Source: Notamacropus eugenii
Taxonomy: Eukaryota; Chordata; Mammalia; Diprotodontia; Macropodidae
Assembly: GCF_028372415.1 (NCBI RefSeq)
Contig: NC_092872.1
Span: 512,740,224 to 512,804,223, forward strand
Direction of reading: 5' to 3'
DNA: 64,000 bases
Positions within the stretch are counted from its first letter, which is position 1. Every line of letters begins with the position of its first letter. Position numbers and translations under genes: made by a program. Below the pieces are notes generated by a model, which searched no databases, was not told the DNA's origin, and saw nothing but the letters and a program-made list of their open reading frames with translations. Below, one piece after another: positions 32,815 through 43,750 of the stretch.

Positions 32815-33050
32815 TATGCTATAATAACTAGCACTTATAAAGTACTTTAAGATTTGCAAAGCACTATATATATGCATATATGTATGCATATATAATCCTA
32901 TTTGATCCTCATAACAACCCTTGAAGTAAGCCCTATCATCTTCCCCATTTTTCAGATAAGGAAACTGAGGCCAAGAGAGGTTCAGTATATTGCCCAGAGG
33001 CAACATTTGAATTCAGGCCTTCAGTTCTCCAAATCCAGCACCTCATCTCA
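32815..33050 (-). mobile_element. MIR-type CORE-SINE, antisense
   Basis: taactagcacttataaagta, cagataaggaaactgaggcc, atttgaattcaggccttcag. It contains a tatatgcata expansion at about 32865-32893. Confidence 0.8.
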
Positions 33051-33164
33051 TAATTGATTGGATTACTTACTTCTGGGGAATTTACCTAACATCAAGATGT
33101 GCTAAACAAAACTTATCTTACTTTAATAGATCTGTGAAAGTATAAATGTGGGTGCCCTCTCCCA

Positions 33165-33410
33165 AATAATAACAATAAATAATAATAATAGCTACCATTT
33201 ACTAAGCATCTACTGTTTGGCAGGCACTATCCTAAGCACTTTACAAAGATTATCTCATTTGATATTCATGACAACCCTGGGAGGTAGATACTATTTTTAT
33301 CCCCATTTTATAGCAGAGGAGTCTGAGGCAATCAGAGGTTAAATGACTTGCTCAAGGTATGAAATCAGATTTGAAGTCCTGACTTCAAACTCAACCCCCC
33401 ATCAATCTAG
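33165..33410 (-). mobile_element. MIR-type CORE-SINE, antisense
   Basis: aataataatagctaccattt, gcaggcactatcctaagcac, gaggttaaatgacttgctca. Confidence 0.85.
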
Positions 33411-33494
33411 TCATTTCATTCCTTACTACATAGTTAAATTTACTATACCCCAAAACTCCACCTAGAGACCAAGATTCCAATTGGAAGGCTCTAC

Positions 33495-33702
33495 CAAGGG
33501 TAGAGAACCTGTAGCCTCAAAACCACATGTGGCCTTCTAGGTCCCCAAGTGCAGCCCTTTGACTGAATCCAAATTTCACAAAACAAATCCCCATAATAAA
33601 AGGATTTGTTCTATAAAACTTGGACTCAATCAGAAGGCCATAACAGAGGACTTAGAAGGTTACACGTAGCCTCAAGGCTGCAAGTTCCCCACCCTTCCAA
33701 AA
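33495..33702. mobile_element. hAT-type hairpin MITE, near complete
   Basis: Left arm caagggtagagaacctgtag and right arm gctgcaagttccccaccctt are inverted. Internal arms aacaaatccccataataaa and aaggatttgttctataaaac also pair. Same family as 346-520 and 37.1-37.8 kb. Confidence 0.8.
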
Positions 33703-33884
33703 CCTACCCACTTTGAGACTTTAAGTCCATCACTAGACCTGTACTCAAGTCTTAGCAGCTTGGTAGGGCAGAGACCTAATACACTAACATTGGCTTTTAG
33801 AATCATGGGTTACCAAGCTACACTGAATCATTTGATTAGGACTTTGGTGGAATACGGTTACCTCTGTCTACATAAATATATATT

Positions 33885-34060
33885 TATGTATTTATATAGT
33901 CTAAAAAAAGATACACTGGATTTGAAGTAAAAAAATCTAGGGCAAGTAAACACATTTGTATGTTTGTATATGTATATATATATGCATAATGTATATATAT
34001 ATGTACATGTATATGTGCATATACATGTGTGTATACGTATACATACATACATATAAGCAG
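33885..34060. repeat. TA/TG-rich microsatellite
   Basis: atatatttatgtatttatat, then tatatgtatatatatatgca and gtatacgtatacatacatac. Confidence 0.85.
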
Positions 34061-34204
34061 TGGCTATAGATCTCTGTCCCCAGAGTTCAAGTCTCATCTT
34101 TAACACAAACTGACTCCTTGACCATGAGAAAGTCTCTTAACTTGTCCATGATCTCAAATGCAAAAAACAAAAGAGACCTAATGAAACCTTACATTGTCTG
34201 GAAC

Positions 34205-34765
34205 AGAATGAATGCCCGGAGTAAGGAAAGTCATAATTTTACTGCCCTCTGCTCTGGTCAGACCATGCTTGGAGAACTACATTCAGTTCTAGGCACCAGA
34301 TCTTAAAGGGGTCATTAATGAGCTGAAACATACATAGAGGAATGATCAGGCTAAGGAGAAAACTTGAAGCTCTAAAACGAGAATTGTTGGAAGAAGCTGG
34401 GATACTTTACCTGTAGAATCCAAGACTTTGAGAATATATAATAGCTGTGTCCTAATGTCTGAAAGGCTGTCATGTGAAATAGGGATTAGATTTAATCTTG
34501 TTGACCCAGAGAAAAGAATTAGGATGAGTGGGTAGAAGTTGATGGATATGGATTTTGGCTTAACATATGGAAAAACTACCTAACAATTACAGCTGCTTAG
34601 TGATTCACTGGGGCACCTGATAAGGTAGTAAGTTCCACATCCATGAAGGAATTCAAGTAAATGATCATTCATCTGGGCTCTTGTAGAGAGGATTCACCCA
34701 TTGGTCAAGGGATCAAACTAGGTAACCTCTAAGGTTCCTTGCAGGTCTACCATTCTGTCTTCTAA
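34205..34765 (+). mobile_element. L3/CR1-type LINE 3' end, sense
   Basis: tctgctctggtcagaccatg, actacattcagttctaggca, aaaggctgtcatgtgaaata, ctaacaattacagctgctta, ggtaacctctaaggttcctt follow the L3/CR1 3' order. Confidence 0.8.
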
Positions 34766-34844
34766 AGCCCTCAGAATAAGTGTGCACAACCTTAGAATAT
34801 CTAGGGTTTAGCAATACATGAAATATTGCCTACTCTTCATCGTT

Positions 34845-35098
34845 GGCAGTTTGCATCAAGGGCAGACCTGGAATTTCATTTTTGTATGAAATATGGAAGT
34901 CTTTATCAGGAAACTCCCTCTACCATGGAAAATCTGCGACTGTTCTGCAACTTCTAATCTTCCAGAGTTTCCAGGGGGCACTGAGAAATTAAGTGAAACA
35001 CCTGGGTCACACAGCCATATTTGCCAGAAGCCAAACTCTAGTCGACCCACTCCTTCCTGACTCCAAGAGTAGCCCTCTGCAACAGGCAGAAACAACTT
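34845..35098 (-). mobile_element. Long marsupial CORE-SINE, antisense
   Basis: aggaaactccctctaccatg, gcactgagaaattaagtgaa, cacctgggtcacacagccat, ccttcctgactccaagagta. Confidence 0.75.
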
Positions 35099-35405
35099 CA
35101 AATAGTAACAGCAAAGGACTACTCAATAGATATGGATATGAGAGAGACGGACAGAAATGATAAATTAAAATAGCAACAATATCAAAGGCATAAAGTAGGG
35201 CAATGTAGCACTAGAGGTCTAGAACCAAGGAACCCATTCATTACTATATGCAGATCTCTTTAGCAACTTAAAAGCACCAGAAATACTTCCCAAATGTTGA
35301 CAGCATCATCCCCATCCCTAAAAACAAGCTACTCCCATTCCTTCTCTTGAATAGCAGCAAATCATTCCTGTGAATTCAATAGCTCCCAAAGTAGAAGTAA
35401 AGTAA
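35099..35405. other. No recognisable feature
   Basis: Unassigned sequence. Confidence 0.4.
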
Positions 35406-35407
35406 CC

Positions 35408-35660
35408 ATAATGATGATGATGACGACAATGACGATGACGATAAATAGTAGTAGCAGCAGCAACATTTATATAGTATTTTAAGTTGGTAAAGTGCTTGGC
35501 AATATTGTCTCATCTTCTCATCCCAATAGCCATGGGGAACAGGTGCTCTTATTATCCTCATTTTACAGTATCCCCATTTTTACTAGTAAATGTCTGAATT
35601 TTAACTCAGGTCTTCCTAATTCCAGTTCCAGTGCTCTATCTACCATGATACCTAGCTGAA
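35408..35660 (-). mobile_element. MIR-type CORE-SINE, antisense, with trinucleotide-rich end
   Basis: Begins with imperfect GAT/GAC and AGC/AGT triplets (35408-35462), then catttatatagtattttaag, attatcctcattttacagta, ctaccatgatacctagctg. Confidence 0.8.
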
Positions 35661-35819
35661 GAAAAAAGTGCTACCAGTTACCTTCATCGATCTCCATCTT
35701 ACCCCTATGATTAAAAAAAAAGAATGTGCTCTATAGACTAGAGCTATTTTCAAGAAGACACCAATCATGCTATTGTAAAATCACAGTTTGTGAAATCACA
35801 ATATTGGGCCTTTAATGCA

Positions 35820-35985
35820 ATGTGGTACCACAAAAAGACCACTGACCTGGAGTCATAAGGACTGCAGGATTTAGAAGAGCTAGGCTCTAATCTACCTACT
35901 AACTTTGTGACCTTGGACAAGTCATTCTTTTCTCAACTCAATTTTTTCTATAAAATAAGGATCATGACATAGATACTATATTTTT
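35820..35985 (+). mobile_element. MIR-type CORE-SINE
   Basis: tgacctggagtcataaggac, tttgtgaccttggacaagtc. Confidence 0.7.
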
Positions 35986-35989
35986 TAAA

Positions 35990-36248
35990 GGGGCAGCTAA
36001 GTGGCACAATAGATAGAGTGCCTGGCCTGGAGTTAGAAAGACTTATCTTCCTGAATTCAAATCCAGCCTCAGATACTTCCTAGTTGTGTGACCCTGGGCA
36101 AATCACTTAATCCGGTTTGTCTCAGTTTCTTCTTCTGTATGATGAACTGAAGAAGGAAACAGCAAACCACTCTGATATCTCTGCCAAGAAAACCCCAAAT
36201 GGGGTCACAAAGAGTCAGATATGACGGAAACAACTGAACAACAACAAC
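35990..36248 (+). mobile_element. MAR1-type marsupial SINE, complete
   Basis: ggggcagctaagtggcacaa head through ccctgggcaaatcacttaat, ccaagaaaaccccaaatggg and tail aactgaacaacaacaac. The best-preserved sense copy in the window. Confidence 0.95.
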
Positions 36249-36284
36249 TTTTAAGGAAAGGGGGAGACTGTAGAAATCCATTTC

Positions 36285-36400
36285 AATTCAATCCATCAAA
36301 TATCTATGAAGCGCTAGAATACCAAAGCACTGTGCTAGATGTTGGGGGTACAAAATCAAAAAGATAAAATAGTCCCTGATCTCAAAGAGCTCTGTGGTCC
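36285..36400 (-). mobile_element. L2 LINE 3' end, antisense
   Basis: ccaaagcactgtgctagatg, tccctgatctcaaagagctc. Confidence 0.7.
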
Positions 36401-36409
36401 GTTCCTCTC

Positions 36410-36930
36410 ATTTTTGGAGGGTGTCTGACCGCCAGAACCCACCTATGATTTATTTGATGTAGGAAACTTCTTTGACCAAAGTAGTTTGGCATTTGTTCCA
36501 CAAATTAGAGAATCACTGTGAAGTTAAGTAACTTGTTTGAGATTAATAGCAATAATAAATAGCTAACATTTATATAGCATTTACTATGTGCCAGGCACTG
36601 TGAAGGCTAAGCATTTTACAATTCTTATCTAATTTGATCCTGACAACAACCTTGGAAGGCAGATGCTATTATTATCCCCATTATGGAGTTGAAGAAACTG
36701 AGGCAAATAGAGGTTAAGTGACTTACCCAGGGTAACACAGCTGGTAAGATAAGATTCGAACCCAGGTCTTGCTGACTTCAGGCCCAGCACTACATCCACT
36801 AGGAAATCACTAGATTAGGCTTACAACACAGTGTCATACAGACAAGAGATATCAGGGTCAGCCTTTGAACCCAGGTCTTCCTAACTTTGAGGCCAATTGG
36901 CTATCTACCATGCCAATATGCTTCTTCAGG
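36410..36930 (-). mobile_element. Long marsupial CORE-SINE, antisense, split by a MIR
   Basis: Left part to about 36545 (gaagttaagtaacttgtttg). Right part about 36812-36930 (tttgaacccaggtcttccta, ctatctaccatgccaatatg). Confidence 0.6.
36546..36811 (-). mobile_element. MIR-type CORE-SINE, antisense, nested
   Basis: aatagctaacatttatatag, actatgtgccaggcactgtg, gttgaagaaactgaggcaaa, gcccagcactacatccacta. Confidence 0.85.
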
Positions 36931-37205
36931 TGTCATTATGATGAGACTTAAAAATGAAACTGGAGTTCCCTGAGACAGTTTTGCAATTCCGTCCAAGCTC
37001 TGCTAGAATCCTGAGGACAGTGACCTGTGATCTAGAGATACAACTCCTTCCCTTCTAACCAGAGGATCCTTCAGGAATCTCTCCTGCCCCTGAGGCTAGG
37101 GGCCAGGGTGGGGAACCTGCAGTCTCAAGGCCATCTGTGACCCTCTAGGTCCTCAATTGCAGCCCTTTGACTAAATCTGAACTTCACAGAACAAATCCTT
37201 TTATT

Positions 37206-37408
37206 AAATCCTCAAGGATAAATCGATCAACCAGCAAGTATTTATCAAGATCCTCGTCTATATGGGGCACTGGGTATTCAAAGACAAAATTGAAACAGTC
37301 CCTGACCTCAAATAGCTTACCTTTAATCAGGGAAATGATATGTGTGTGTCTGTATGTCCATATATATACATACACATACACATACATATATACATACACA
37401 TATACATA

Positions 37409-37457
<49 letters not shown>

Positions 37458-37690
37458 ATAAGCAAGGACAAGGTAATTTGGGGAAGGGGCAGGGAAAGTG
37501 GAGAGTAACAGCTAGGAGGATTGAGAAGGGCCTAGTGAACGTTGTACCACCTGAACTGAGCTCTAGGCAGCAGGGATTCTAAGAGATGGGAGTATAGAGT
37601 GAGGTCATTCTAGCCAGGGACAGCAGCCAGTACAAACAATACAGAAGGGAAATGGAAAATTGAGGGTGTAAAGCAACAGAGACTAAGGAT
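37206..37690 (-). mobile_element. L2-type LINE 3' end, antisense, inside the MITE
   Basis: aaccagcaagtatttatcaa, acaaaattgaaacagtccct, gtggagagtaacagctagga, gaactgagctctaggcagca. The same subfamily sequence reappears at 49.06-49.5 kb. Confidence 0.75.
37330..37457. repeat. TATACA-rich and (TG)n microsatellite
   Basis: catatatatacatacacata words, then uninterrupted TG from about 37412 to 37456, inside the L2 fragment. Confidence 0.95.
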
Positions 37691-37799
37691 TTAATGAAAA
37701 GGATTTGTTCTGTGAAGTTTGGATTCAGTCAAAAAGGCTGCACTTGATGACCTCAAGGGTCACATGTGGCCTCTAAGCTTCAGGTTCCCCACCCCTGCT

Positions 37800-38500
37800 T
37801 ACAGTGTCAAGCAAGAAAAGGTCATAAAACTTGTCATTTCTGACCCTGAAAAGAAGCTTGGCCATTGAAAAGCCAAAAATACCAATTGTCTCCTGTACGT
37901 CTGGGCCTTGGGTATTCTGTCCCATCTTCCTATCTCCTTTTTGACAAAGGGCTTAAAGACCAGGCTGTGATTGGAAATCTGACAGCCCTCACCTTGTTCC
38001 CGCAGAGCCCAGCTCCCCAACCTCATTCCCATAGCCATGTCAGATTTAATGGAATCGTTTCTGCTGATACTAAAATTTGTCTATAGGTGGCAGTGACCTT
38101 TTATTTTTCCTTCAACATAAATCTACAACAATTCTTTCCAAAAAAGAGAGGAAAACCATTTCACAACATGTGAGCCATAACTGCTAACTCAAAGCAGTAT
38201 CATTTGGTCCCAGCTTGCAAATGCGTAAGACTTGTGGCTTAGATTTTCCCCCCCAGAACCACACTTTCCCTCTAGGCTATGCAGAAGCCGTGTATGAAAC
38301 GTAATACCCAAATGACTAGAACATTAGATAAGCCTGAAGAGAAAATGCAGCTCTCTATCTAACTATCTAACAGTTGTGCAATGGAAAAGTTACAGCCATA
38401 CTTAACAAATTTCAAACCTCTCCCCTCCTCAGGAAGCTGGCAGAGTGTATCCTCCAACATTTTCTTTAAATGCAGTCCTCATATTCTGGAAGAATCTGTA
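37800..38500. other. No recognisable feature
   Basis: Unassigned. Opposed open frames at 37799-38086 have no support. Confidence 0.4.
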
Positions 38501-38504
38501 AACA

Positions 38505-38868
38505 TGGATTAGATGAGGTGGCAGAGTGAATAAAATTCTGGACTTGGAGTCAGAAGATCTGCAAATAGAGCCCGAAAGATTCTTAGAGACTATTTAGTCA
38601 GATATCTTTAGTTTATAGGTGGGAAAACTCAAGGCACAGAGCTGATTCAGATAAGGACTTTTACAATCCAACTCACTCTACAGGATCCCTTCCAGATAGG
38701 AATTTTCCAATTAGCCTGTCATTTCGCTGAGCCTCAGTTTTTTTTATCTGTAAAATAAGAATAATACAGCAAAATACTATAATAATACTTTTACAACCTA
38801 CCTCAAAGAAATGCTGTGAAGAAAGTTCCTTGTAGAGCGTAAGATGGCATGGAAATGTGAATCATATC
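38505..38868 (+). mobile_element. MIR-type CORE-SINE, interrupted by antisense MIR3
   Basis: Head ctggacttggagtcagaaga (to 38575), an antisense MIR3 piece gattcttagagactatttag, then core gctgagcctcagtttttttt and ctacctcaaagaaatgctgt. Confidence 0.6.
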
Positions 38869-38871
38869 CCC

Positions 38872-39170
38872 TAATCGATAAGTGGTCTCATAATGTGACC
38901 ACTTGGAGGGCATGTTCTGAATTACTCGTAAGAAGAGAAATGCAAATTAAAAGAACTCTAAGGTTTTATGGCATACTTTGTGACTGGGCAAAGATGACAA
39001 CAAACTACCAATGACAGGAGGGCTATGGGAAGATAAACACACTCATACTTTGTTGGTGAACAGTGAATTCATCCAACCATTTGGAAAAACCACTTGGAAT
39101 CTTGGGACAAAAATGAGAAACATATTTATACTCTTTGACTCTGTGATTTTGTTACTAAGCATATAGCAGA
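38872..39170 (+). mobile_element. L1 LINE ORF2 fragment, sense
   Basis: cgataagtggtctcataatg, agaagagaaatgcaaattaa, tcatccaaccatttggaaaa, actctttgactctgtgattt parallel the C-terminal part of L1 ORF2. Frames are broken. Confidence 0.75.
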
Positions 39171-39183
39171 AGAGAGAAAAGAA

Positions 39184-39270
39184 GAAGGAAGGAAGGAAGG
39201 AAGGAAGGAAGGAAGGAAGGAAGGAAGGAAGGAAGGAAGGAAGGAAGGAAGGAAGGAAGGAAGGAAGGAA
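39184..39270. repeat. (GGAA)n microsatellite, about 21 units
   Basis: Uninterrupted ggaa units over 87 bp inside the interrupted L1. Confidence 0.97.
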
Positions 39271-39324
39271 AAGAGAGAGAATGAGTTAGAAAGAAAGACA
39301 CCTGCTATTAACATGTTGTTTCCC

Positions 39325-39470
39325 CAATCAGAATGAGAGCTCCCTGAGGGCAGGAACTGTTTTTACCTTTCCTTCTATCCTCAGTTCTTAGAACCATAGT
39401 TCCTGGTGGTGTACATAGTACACCTGGTACATAGTAAATGTAATGAATGTTTCTTGATTGCTCCATTAGT
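39325..39470 (+). mobile_element. L2 LINE 3' end, sense
   Basis: cagaatgagagctccctgag, ggcaggaactgtttttacct, ctggtacatagtaaatgtaa, tttcttgattg. Confidence 0.75.
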
Positions 39471-39479
39471 TAATGTATA

Positions 39480-39965
39480 ACAAAGTGGGCAACCATCACC
39501 TGGGGCTTGGAATATGACTGAACAAGCTGTGATATATGAACATGATAAAATATTATGATCCAGTAAAAAAATAATAATACATACTAAGAAAGAAAAAATT
39601 CATTCATACAAAGAGAAATAAGCAGAACAAGAAAAATTTGCCCAGTGACTGAAATAATGTAAATAAAAAGATCATGAAATGGAAGACAAACTGAGTAAAA
39701 CAAAGAATGACTATCATGGTTCTAGAGAACAGATAATGAAAGAAACTTCCTTCCTCTCTGCAGAGAAGAAAGGGACCAGGAGAGCTGAAAGTCACATGAA
39801 TTTAAGACATGATCACAGCATCCACTGTTTTTATTTTATTACAAAGAAGAGTTCCCCTGGGGAAGCAATAGGTTTCCGGTAGTAGGAGCAAAGGACAGAG
39901 AATGGTGTGTTGATTATATATAGAAATGACTCATGGAAAACCATTTAATTATACATAAAACTTTT
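39480..39965 (+). mobile_element. L1 LINE 3' UTR part, sense
   Basis: tgactgaacaagctgtgata, aaagagaaataagcagaaca, ctagagaacagataatgaaa, cctctctgcagagaagaaag. This probably continues the L1 at 38872. Confidence 0.7.
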
Positions 39966-40039
39966 TTTTTCAAAAAAATGAGCTTTAGTCATTAAGATAT
40001 TGTTAGATCCTCCAGAACCATAAACAAAATGAAATGTTA

Positions 40040-40225
40040 TATAGAATTATAGGATTTAAAACTGAAGAAGGCAGCATCAAAGTCCTCCTTTATAGATGAG
40101 GAGACTCAAGTGTATAATGGTTACAAGGTTTACCCAAGATGTCATAGGTAGTAAGTAGCAAATGCGTTCAGGATTTGAACCTAGAGCTTTTAATTCCAAA
40201 CACATAAAATCCCATCTTCCTGATA
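40040..40225 (-). mobile_element. MIR3-type CORE-SINE, antisense
   Basis: tttatagatgaggagactca, caggatttgaacctagagct. Confidence 0.75.
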
Positions 40226-40242
40226 CTTTTATACCCTATAAG

Positions 40243-40625
40243 GTAAGTGGCAAAGAAGCTAGAGTACTGGGCTTACGGTCAAATCCCAATTTAGACACTT
40301 AGTGACCCTGAACAAGTCACTTTAATCTCTATCTGCCTCAGTCTGCAAAATGGGGGTAATAAAAGTACCTATCTCCCTGGGTTGTTGTGAGAAAGATAAT
40401 AATTACAAAGCGATTATCACAATGACTGATATATTGTAGCACTATGTAAATGTTAGCTGTTACATTGTTGCTGCCAAGTACAAATTGCTGGTCTGTTTCA
40501 GTTTCCTTATCTGTAAAATAGGGATAATAAGAGCACAGACCTCCCAGGATTATTGTGAAGATAAAATGAGGTGATATTGGTAGATCACCTTGCAAACCTT
40601 TAAGTGCTATATAAATGCTAGCAAT
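40243..40625 (+). mobile_element. Two consecutive MIR-type CORE-SINEs
   Basis: First 40243-40475 (gaccctgaacaagtcacttt, cctgggttgttgtgagaaag). Second 40490-40625 (cagtttccttatctgtaaaa, aggattattgtgaagataaa, gctatataaatgctagc). Confidence 0.85.
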
Positions 40626-40839
40626 TTAAAAGATTAAAAAATAGATATGTATGCTGTGTGCCTTTAACATAGATGACTTTTTTTTTTTAATGAACGAGGC
40701 AGAAATAATGTAGTTTAACTTGCCTTTGAATGTAAGAATGGTATTTAAATGAGTGGGTACTGATCATTGTGATACACCAGCAGGATGGTATGTAAGGGGA
40801 AATACAGAATATTTTCTTCTGAGTATCATAAACAACCTC

Positions 40840-41145
40840 ATGAAATGAAATGCTGGACTTGAAGACAGAATACTAGCTTTCAGATCTCATCTTGGTTACC
40901 ACCAGGAAATTCCATCTCTCCAGACCTCAATATTCAACCTTAGTTTTTTCATCTGTAAAATAAGGGGGTCAGTCCAGATGATCTCCAAATATCCTTCCAG
41001 CTCTAAATCTATCATCCTAGGATACCCAGAGCAACTTTAAATAGCTTCCTTCCCCTCTCTGGGCCTCAGTTTTCCCATCTATAAAATAAAGGATTGTATC
41101 AAATAATATCTAAGGCCCTTTCTAGGTCTAAATTCTTTGATCTCA
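40840..41145 (+). mobile_element. Two consecutive MIR3-type CORE-SINEs
   Basis: First 40840-41030 (ttttcatctgtaaaataagg, ccttccagctctaaatctat). Second, partial, 41035-41145 (ctgggcctcagttttcccat, aaggccctttctaggtctaa). Confidence 0.8.
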
Positions 41146-41149
41146 GTAG

Positions 41150-41765
41150 CTTTGTTACATGGTACTTTCAGAATAAAAAAAGGTATCAATTCTCCAAATT
41201 CAATTACATACCAAATTTCCCACTGTGATTTAGCAATGAGGTTGGAATTTTTTGTCCTTTCCTAAATTCAGATTGCATACTATTTTTGTTGCTAGGTAAC
41301 AGAATCATGCAGCAAGGATGAGAAACCTAAACTGAGTCCTTGGAGACCTAGTAGCTGTTTTCACAATAAATCAAAAGTTCTGCTTTCAACTCTACTGATA
41401 CCACCTGAGCAGAAAATCTCTTGTCAAACCTGCTCAGCAGTAGATTCTAGAGATTCTAGAACTTAAGTCATTTAGCCTAGTGTGGTCATAGACACCCATA
41501 TAGAAAAATTTGCTTCAGTTAGCAAATGTATCAGTCTTTTTTCCTCCCAACAATCCCACTCTAGACTTTCCTTAAAGTTATACCTTTGACTTTGCCCTTA
41601 AAGTATTATTATGGTGGTGAATTCTTTTTTCCCAGAGAAGGGCTACAATTAAGGACTAGAACTGTCTCAAATTCTACTAAACACATTCATCCAAAAATTG
41701 AACATAATTGAGTGTTCATACCCTGAGAATTCTATTGATCAGAGCACCGTGAAGGTGTTTGGAAA
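41150..41765. other. No recognisable feature
   Basis: Unassigned sequence. Confidence 0.4.
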
Positions 41766-41769
41766 AAAA

Positions 41770-41950
41770 TTATTATTTTGGATTAGGCCCCAAGAGATCT
41801 GGGTTCATATCTTAGCTCTGTACCTACGTACTACTCATTCGACCTTGGCTAACTAGTCACTTCCCTTCTTCGGTCCTAAGTTTTCTTTTCTCTAAAATAA
41901 TGGGATCAGAAAAGACAGCCTTGAAAGCAAGAAAGGTTCTGTTCAAGGTA
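41770..41950 (+). mobile_element. MIR3-type CORE-SINE
   Basis: agagatctgggttcatatct, tcgaccttggctaactagtc. Confidence 0.65.
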
Positions 41951-42162
41951 AGCTCTAATGGAGTGTATAAATTGCAAAATTTCCAGTGTGATCATTTGCA
42001 TCTCAGAAATCAGCAAATGCTATAAATCAGGGCTTGATTTAATGTTTGGTTGATTGTCTAAGAGTAAAAAAGAAAAGGCAGGGAAAAAATGTTAATAATG
42101 CATGTTAAATGTAAAGGTGTGTCATATCTGCATTTTCCCTCAGAGAGCCTTAGGCTTTAAGT

Positions 42163-42273
42163 CTACCTTTCAGAGAAAGTTGATAAAATAAGATAATATT
42201 CATTAATGCAATTTACAATCTTAAACATATGTATATATATATATGTGTGTGTGTATATATGTGTGTGTGTATT

Positions 42274-42309
<36 letters not shown>

Positions 42310-42440
42310 TGAGTTAGCTATTATAGAGGTTAAATGGCTTGTCCAAGGTCACACATTTGGTAAAAAGCAGAATTGGGATTTGTATGCAGGTCTTTTAAGA
42401 CCAAATCCTATATACTCTTTCCATCACTAAGACTACAGGA
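42163..42440 (+). repeat. Direct duplication, copy 1 (upstream of BCAS1 exons)
   Basis: Shares tttcagagaaagttgataaa, gagttagctattatagaggt, ctttccatcac and agactacaggatca with copy 2 at 44707-45024. It carries a TA/TG microsatellite (42226-42310) that copy 2 lacks. Its right part is antisense MIR-like. Confidence 0.8.
42226..42310. repeat. TA/TG microsatellite
   Basis: Alternating tatata and tgtgtg blocks. Confidence 0.95.
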
Positions 42441-42499
42441 TCATAAAGTTAATAATTTATCAGCATACTACTACTCAGGGGTCCTATGCTCCTCTTAAT

Positions 42500-42625
42500 T
42501 TATGATTTTGTGATTTCTAAGGTTATTTCCAGTTCTGACATTGTATGTTATAAGGGTTCTTCTAGCTCTGACACCGTGTGTTCTGTGTTCTAAGGTTCCA
42601 CCAAGATCCGATGTTCTATATAGTC
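42500..42625 (+). repeat. Degenerate tandem of a MIR3/L3 tail
   Basis: Three imperfect units of about 30-36 bp: ttatttccagttctgacatt, gttcttctagctctgacacc, gttccaccaagatccgatgt. Confidence 0.5.
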
Positions 42626-42764
42626 CATGTTCTCAAATCCCTTCTGACTCTGTGAGCAAGAGTGGCTTGTTAGTTGAATTTAATGTGCAAGATTTCTGGG
42701 GGATTATGTTTTATGAAGAAATAAATAAGACTTCTGCTTGGTGTTTTTCTCTCACACAGCCACT

Positions 42765-42836
42765 ATGGGAAATCAATTGAGTGTTCCACAAAAAAATGAA
42801 GAACAAATGAATGAATCATCCACAGACTCTTCACAG
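42765..42836 (+). CDS. BCAS1: BCAS1 first coding exon (N-terminus)
   Basis: BCAS1 (NaBC1) is a cytoplasmic protein of myelinating oligodendrocytes, also amplified in breast tumours. The exon begins at 42760, after a pyrimidine tract and cacacag acceptor. It starts translation at an ATG with A at -3 and G at +4, and ends at a CAG|gtag donor. It encodes 24 residues: MGNQLSVPQKNEEQ at the start, SSTDSSQ at the end. From memory human BCAS1 begins MGNQMSVPQ and its next segment starts after residue 24, so start, length and phase (0) all agree. MGNQLS also fits the N-myristoylation pattern (Gly2, Ser6), suggesting membrane attachment. The ATG is only 5 nt into the exon, so an upstream untranslated exon is required. 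No alignment was run. Confidence 0.85.
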
Positions 42837-43089
42837 GTAGCCTGGAAACATTTCTGTTCATATGACTTGTAACTTTACTGATAGAATAAAATCTCCAGAA
42901 GTCCCCAAACTGAAATACTCAAATGAAATTGTCACAAATGAAATTCTTCTGAGAATTAGCCTAACGCTTTTCTTCTATTAAAATGCAAATATCCTTAGGA
43001 GGGGTAACTATAAGCTATTGCCATTTATACCTTACTATGAATTATCTTCCTGCTCGCCCTTGGGCCCTTTTATCCAAAACTGCTTTTTG

Positions 43090-43235
43090 ATCATTCATTA
43101 ATACTTGTGTAATCTTGGGCAAATTCTTTCCTCTGGCTGGGCAAATCACTTTCCTTATCTGTAAAATGGACCAATTTACTAGCTGATTTCCAGTGCTCCT
43201 TCTAGCACTGGCACTTTACAGTTCTTTAAAACTTC
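43090..43235 (+). mobile_element. MIR3-type CORE-SINE
   Basis: gtgtaatcttgggcaaattc, tttccttatctgtaaaatgg, tgctccttctagcactggca. Confidence 0.75.
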
Positions 43236-43459
43236 AATTATCATTCTACGAACTTATTTTCAAAGGAAACAAAGTATGGCTTTCATAAATAGAAAAATAA
43301 ATTTAGACAACAAAAGACCATTTTCTACTAACTTAGCCTAGGATTCTGATACTGACGAGGGTGGACTAATTCCATAGAAAAGGAAGATCTGAGACAGAAG
43401 AGATATACTTCCCCTATTTTACAGTTTCATTCCTCTAGTCTTAGTTGCTTGACTATTGC

Positions 43460-43595
43460 CCCACTACTAAAACTGGAATCAGAAATTTTTGAACTGGAAA
43501 GAATTTTGAATATTATCAAGTTCAAAGTCATTATTTTATAGCTGAGTAAACTGAGACCCAGAGAATCTATGACCTGCCCAAAATCATGCAGTTAG
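43460..43595 (-). mobile_element. MIR3-type CORE-SINE, antisense
   Basis: tgaactggaaagaattttga, agctgagtaaactgagaccc. Confidence 0.7.
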
Positions 43596-43750
43596 TAACT
43601 ACTTTCCATAAGAACAACTTGCATGTGACATTCCCCCATTAGGTTCCTAAGTCCCTTGAACAGTTGTCTGTTATGGTTTACTTCCCTAGGGCATAACAAA
43701 AAGTTTCTGGAAGGCCATCATTTAAATTAAGCTTAGCTGTGGATCAAGTT

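Larger units (their letters stand above)
37105..37797. mobile_element. hAT-type hairpin MITE split at its centre by an L2 3' end
   Basis: Left arm 37105-37205 (cagggtggggaacctgcagt ... aacaaatccttttattaaat). Right arm 37690-37797 (ggatttaatgaaaaggattt ... caggttccccacccctg). The arms are complementary right up to the insertion point. Confidence 0.8.
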
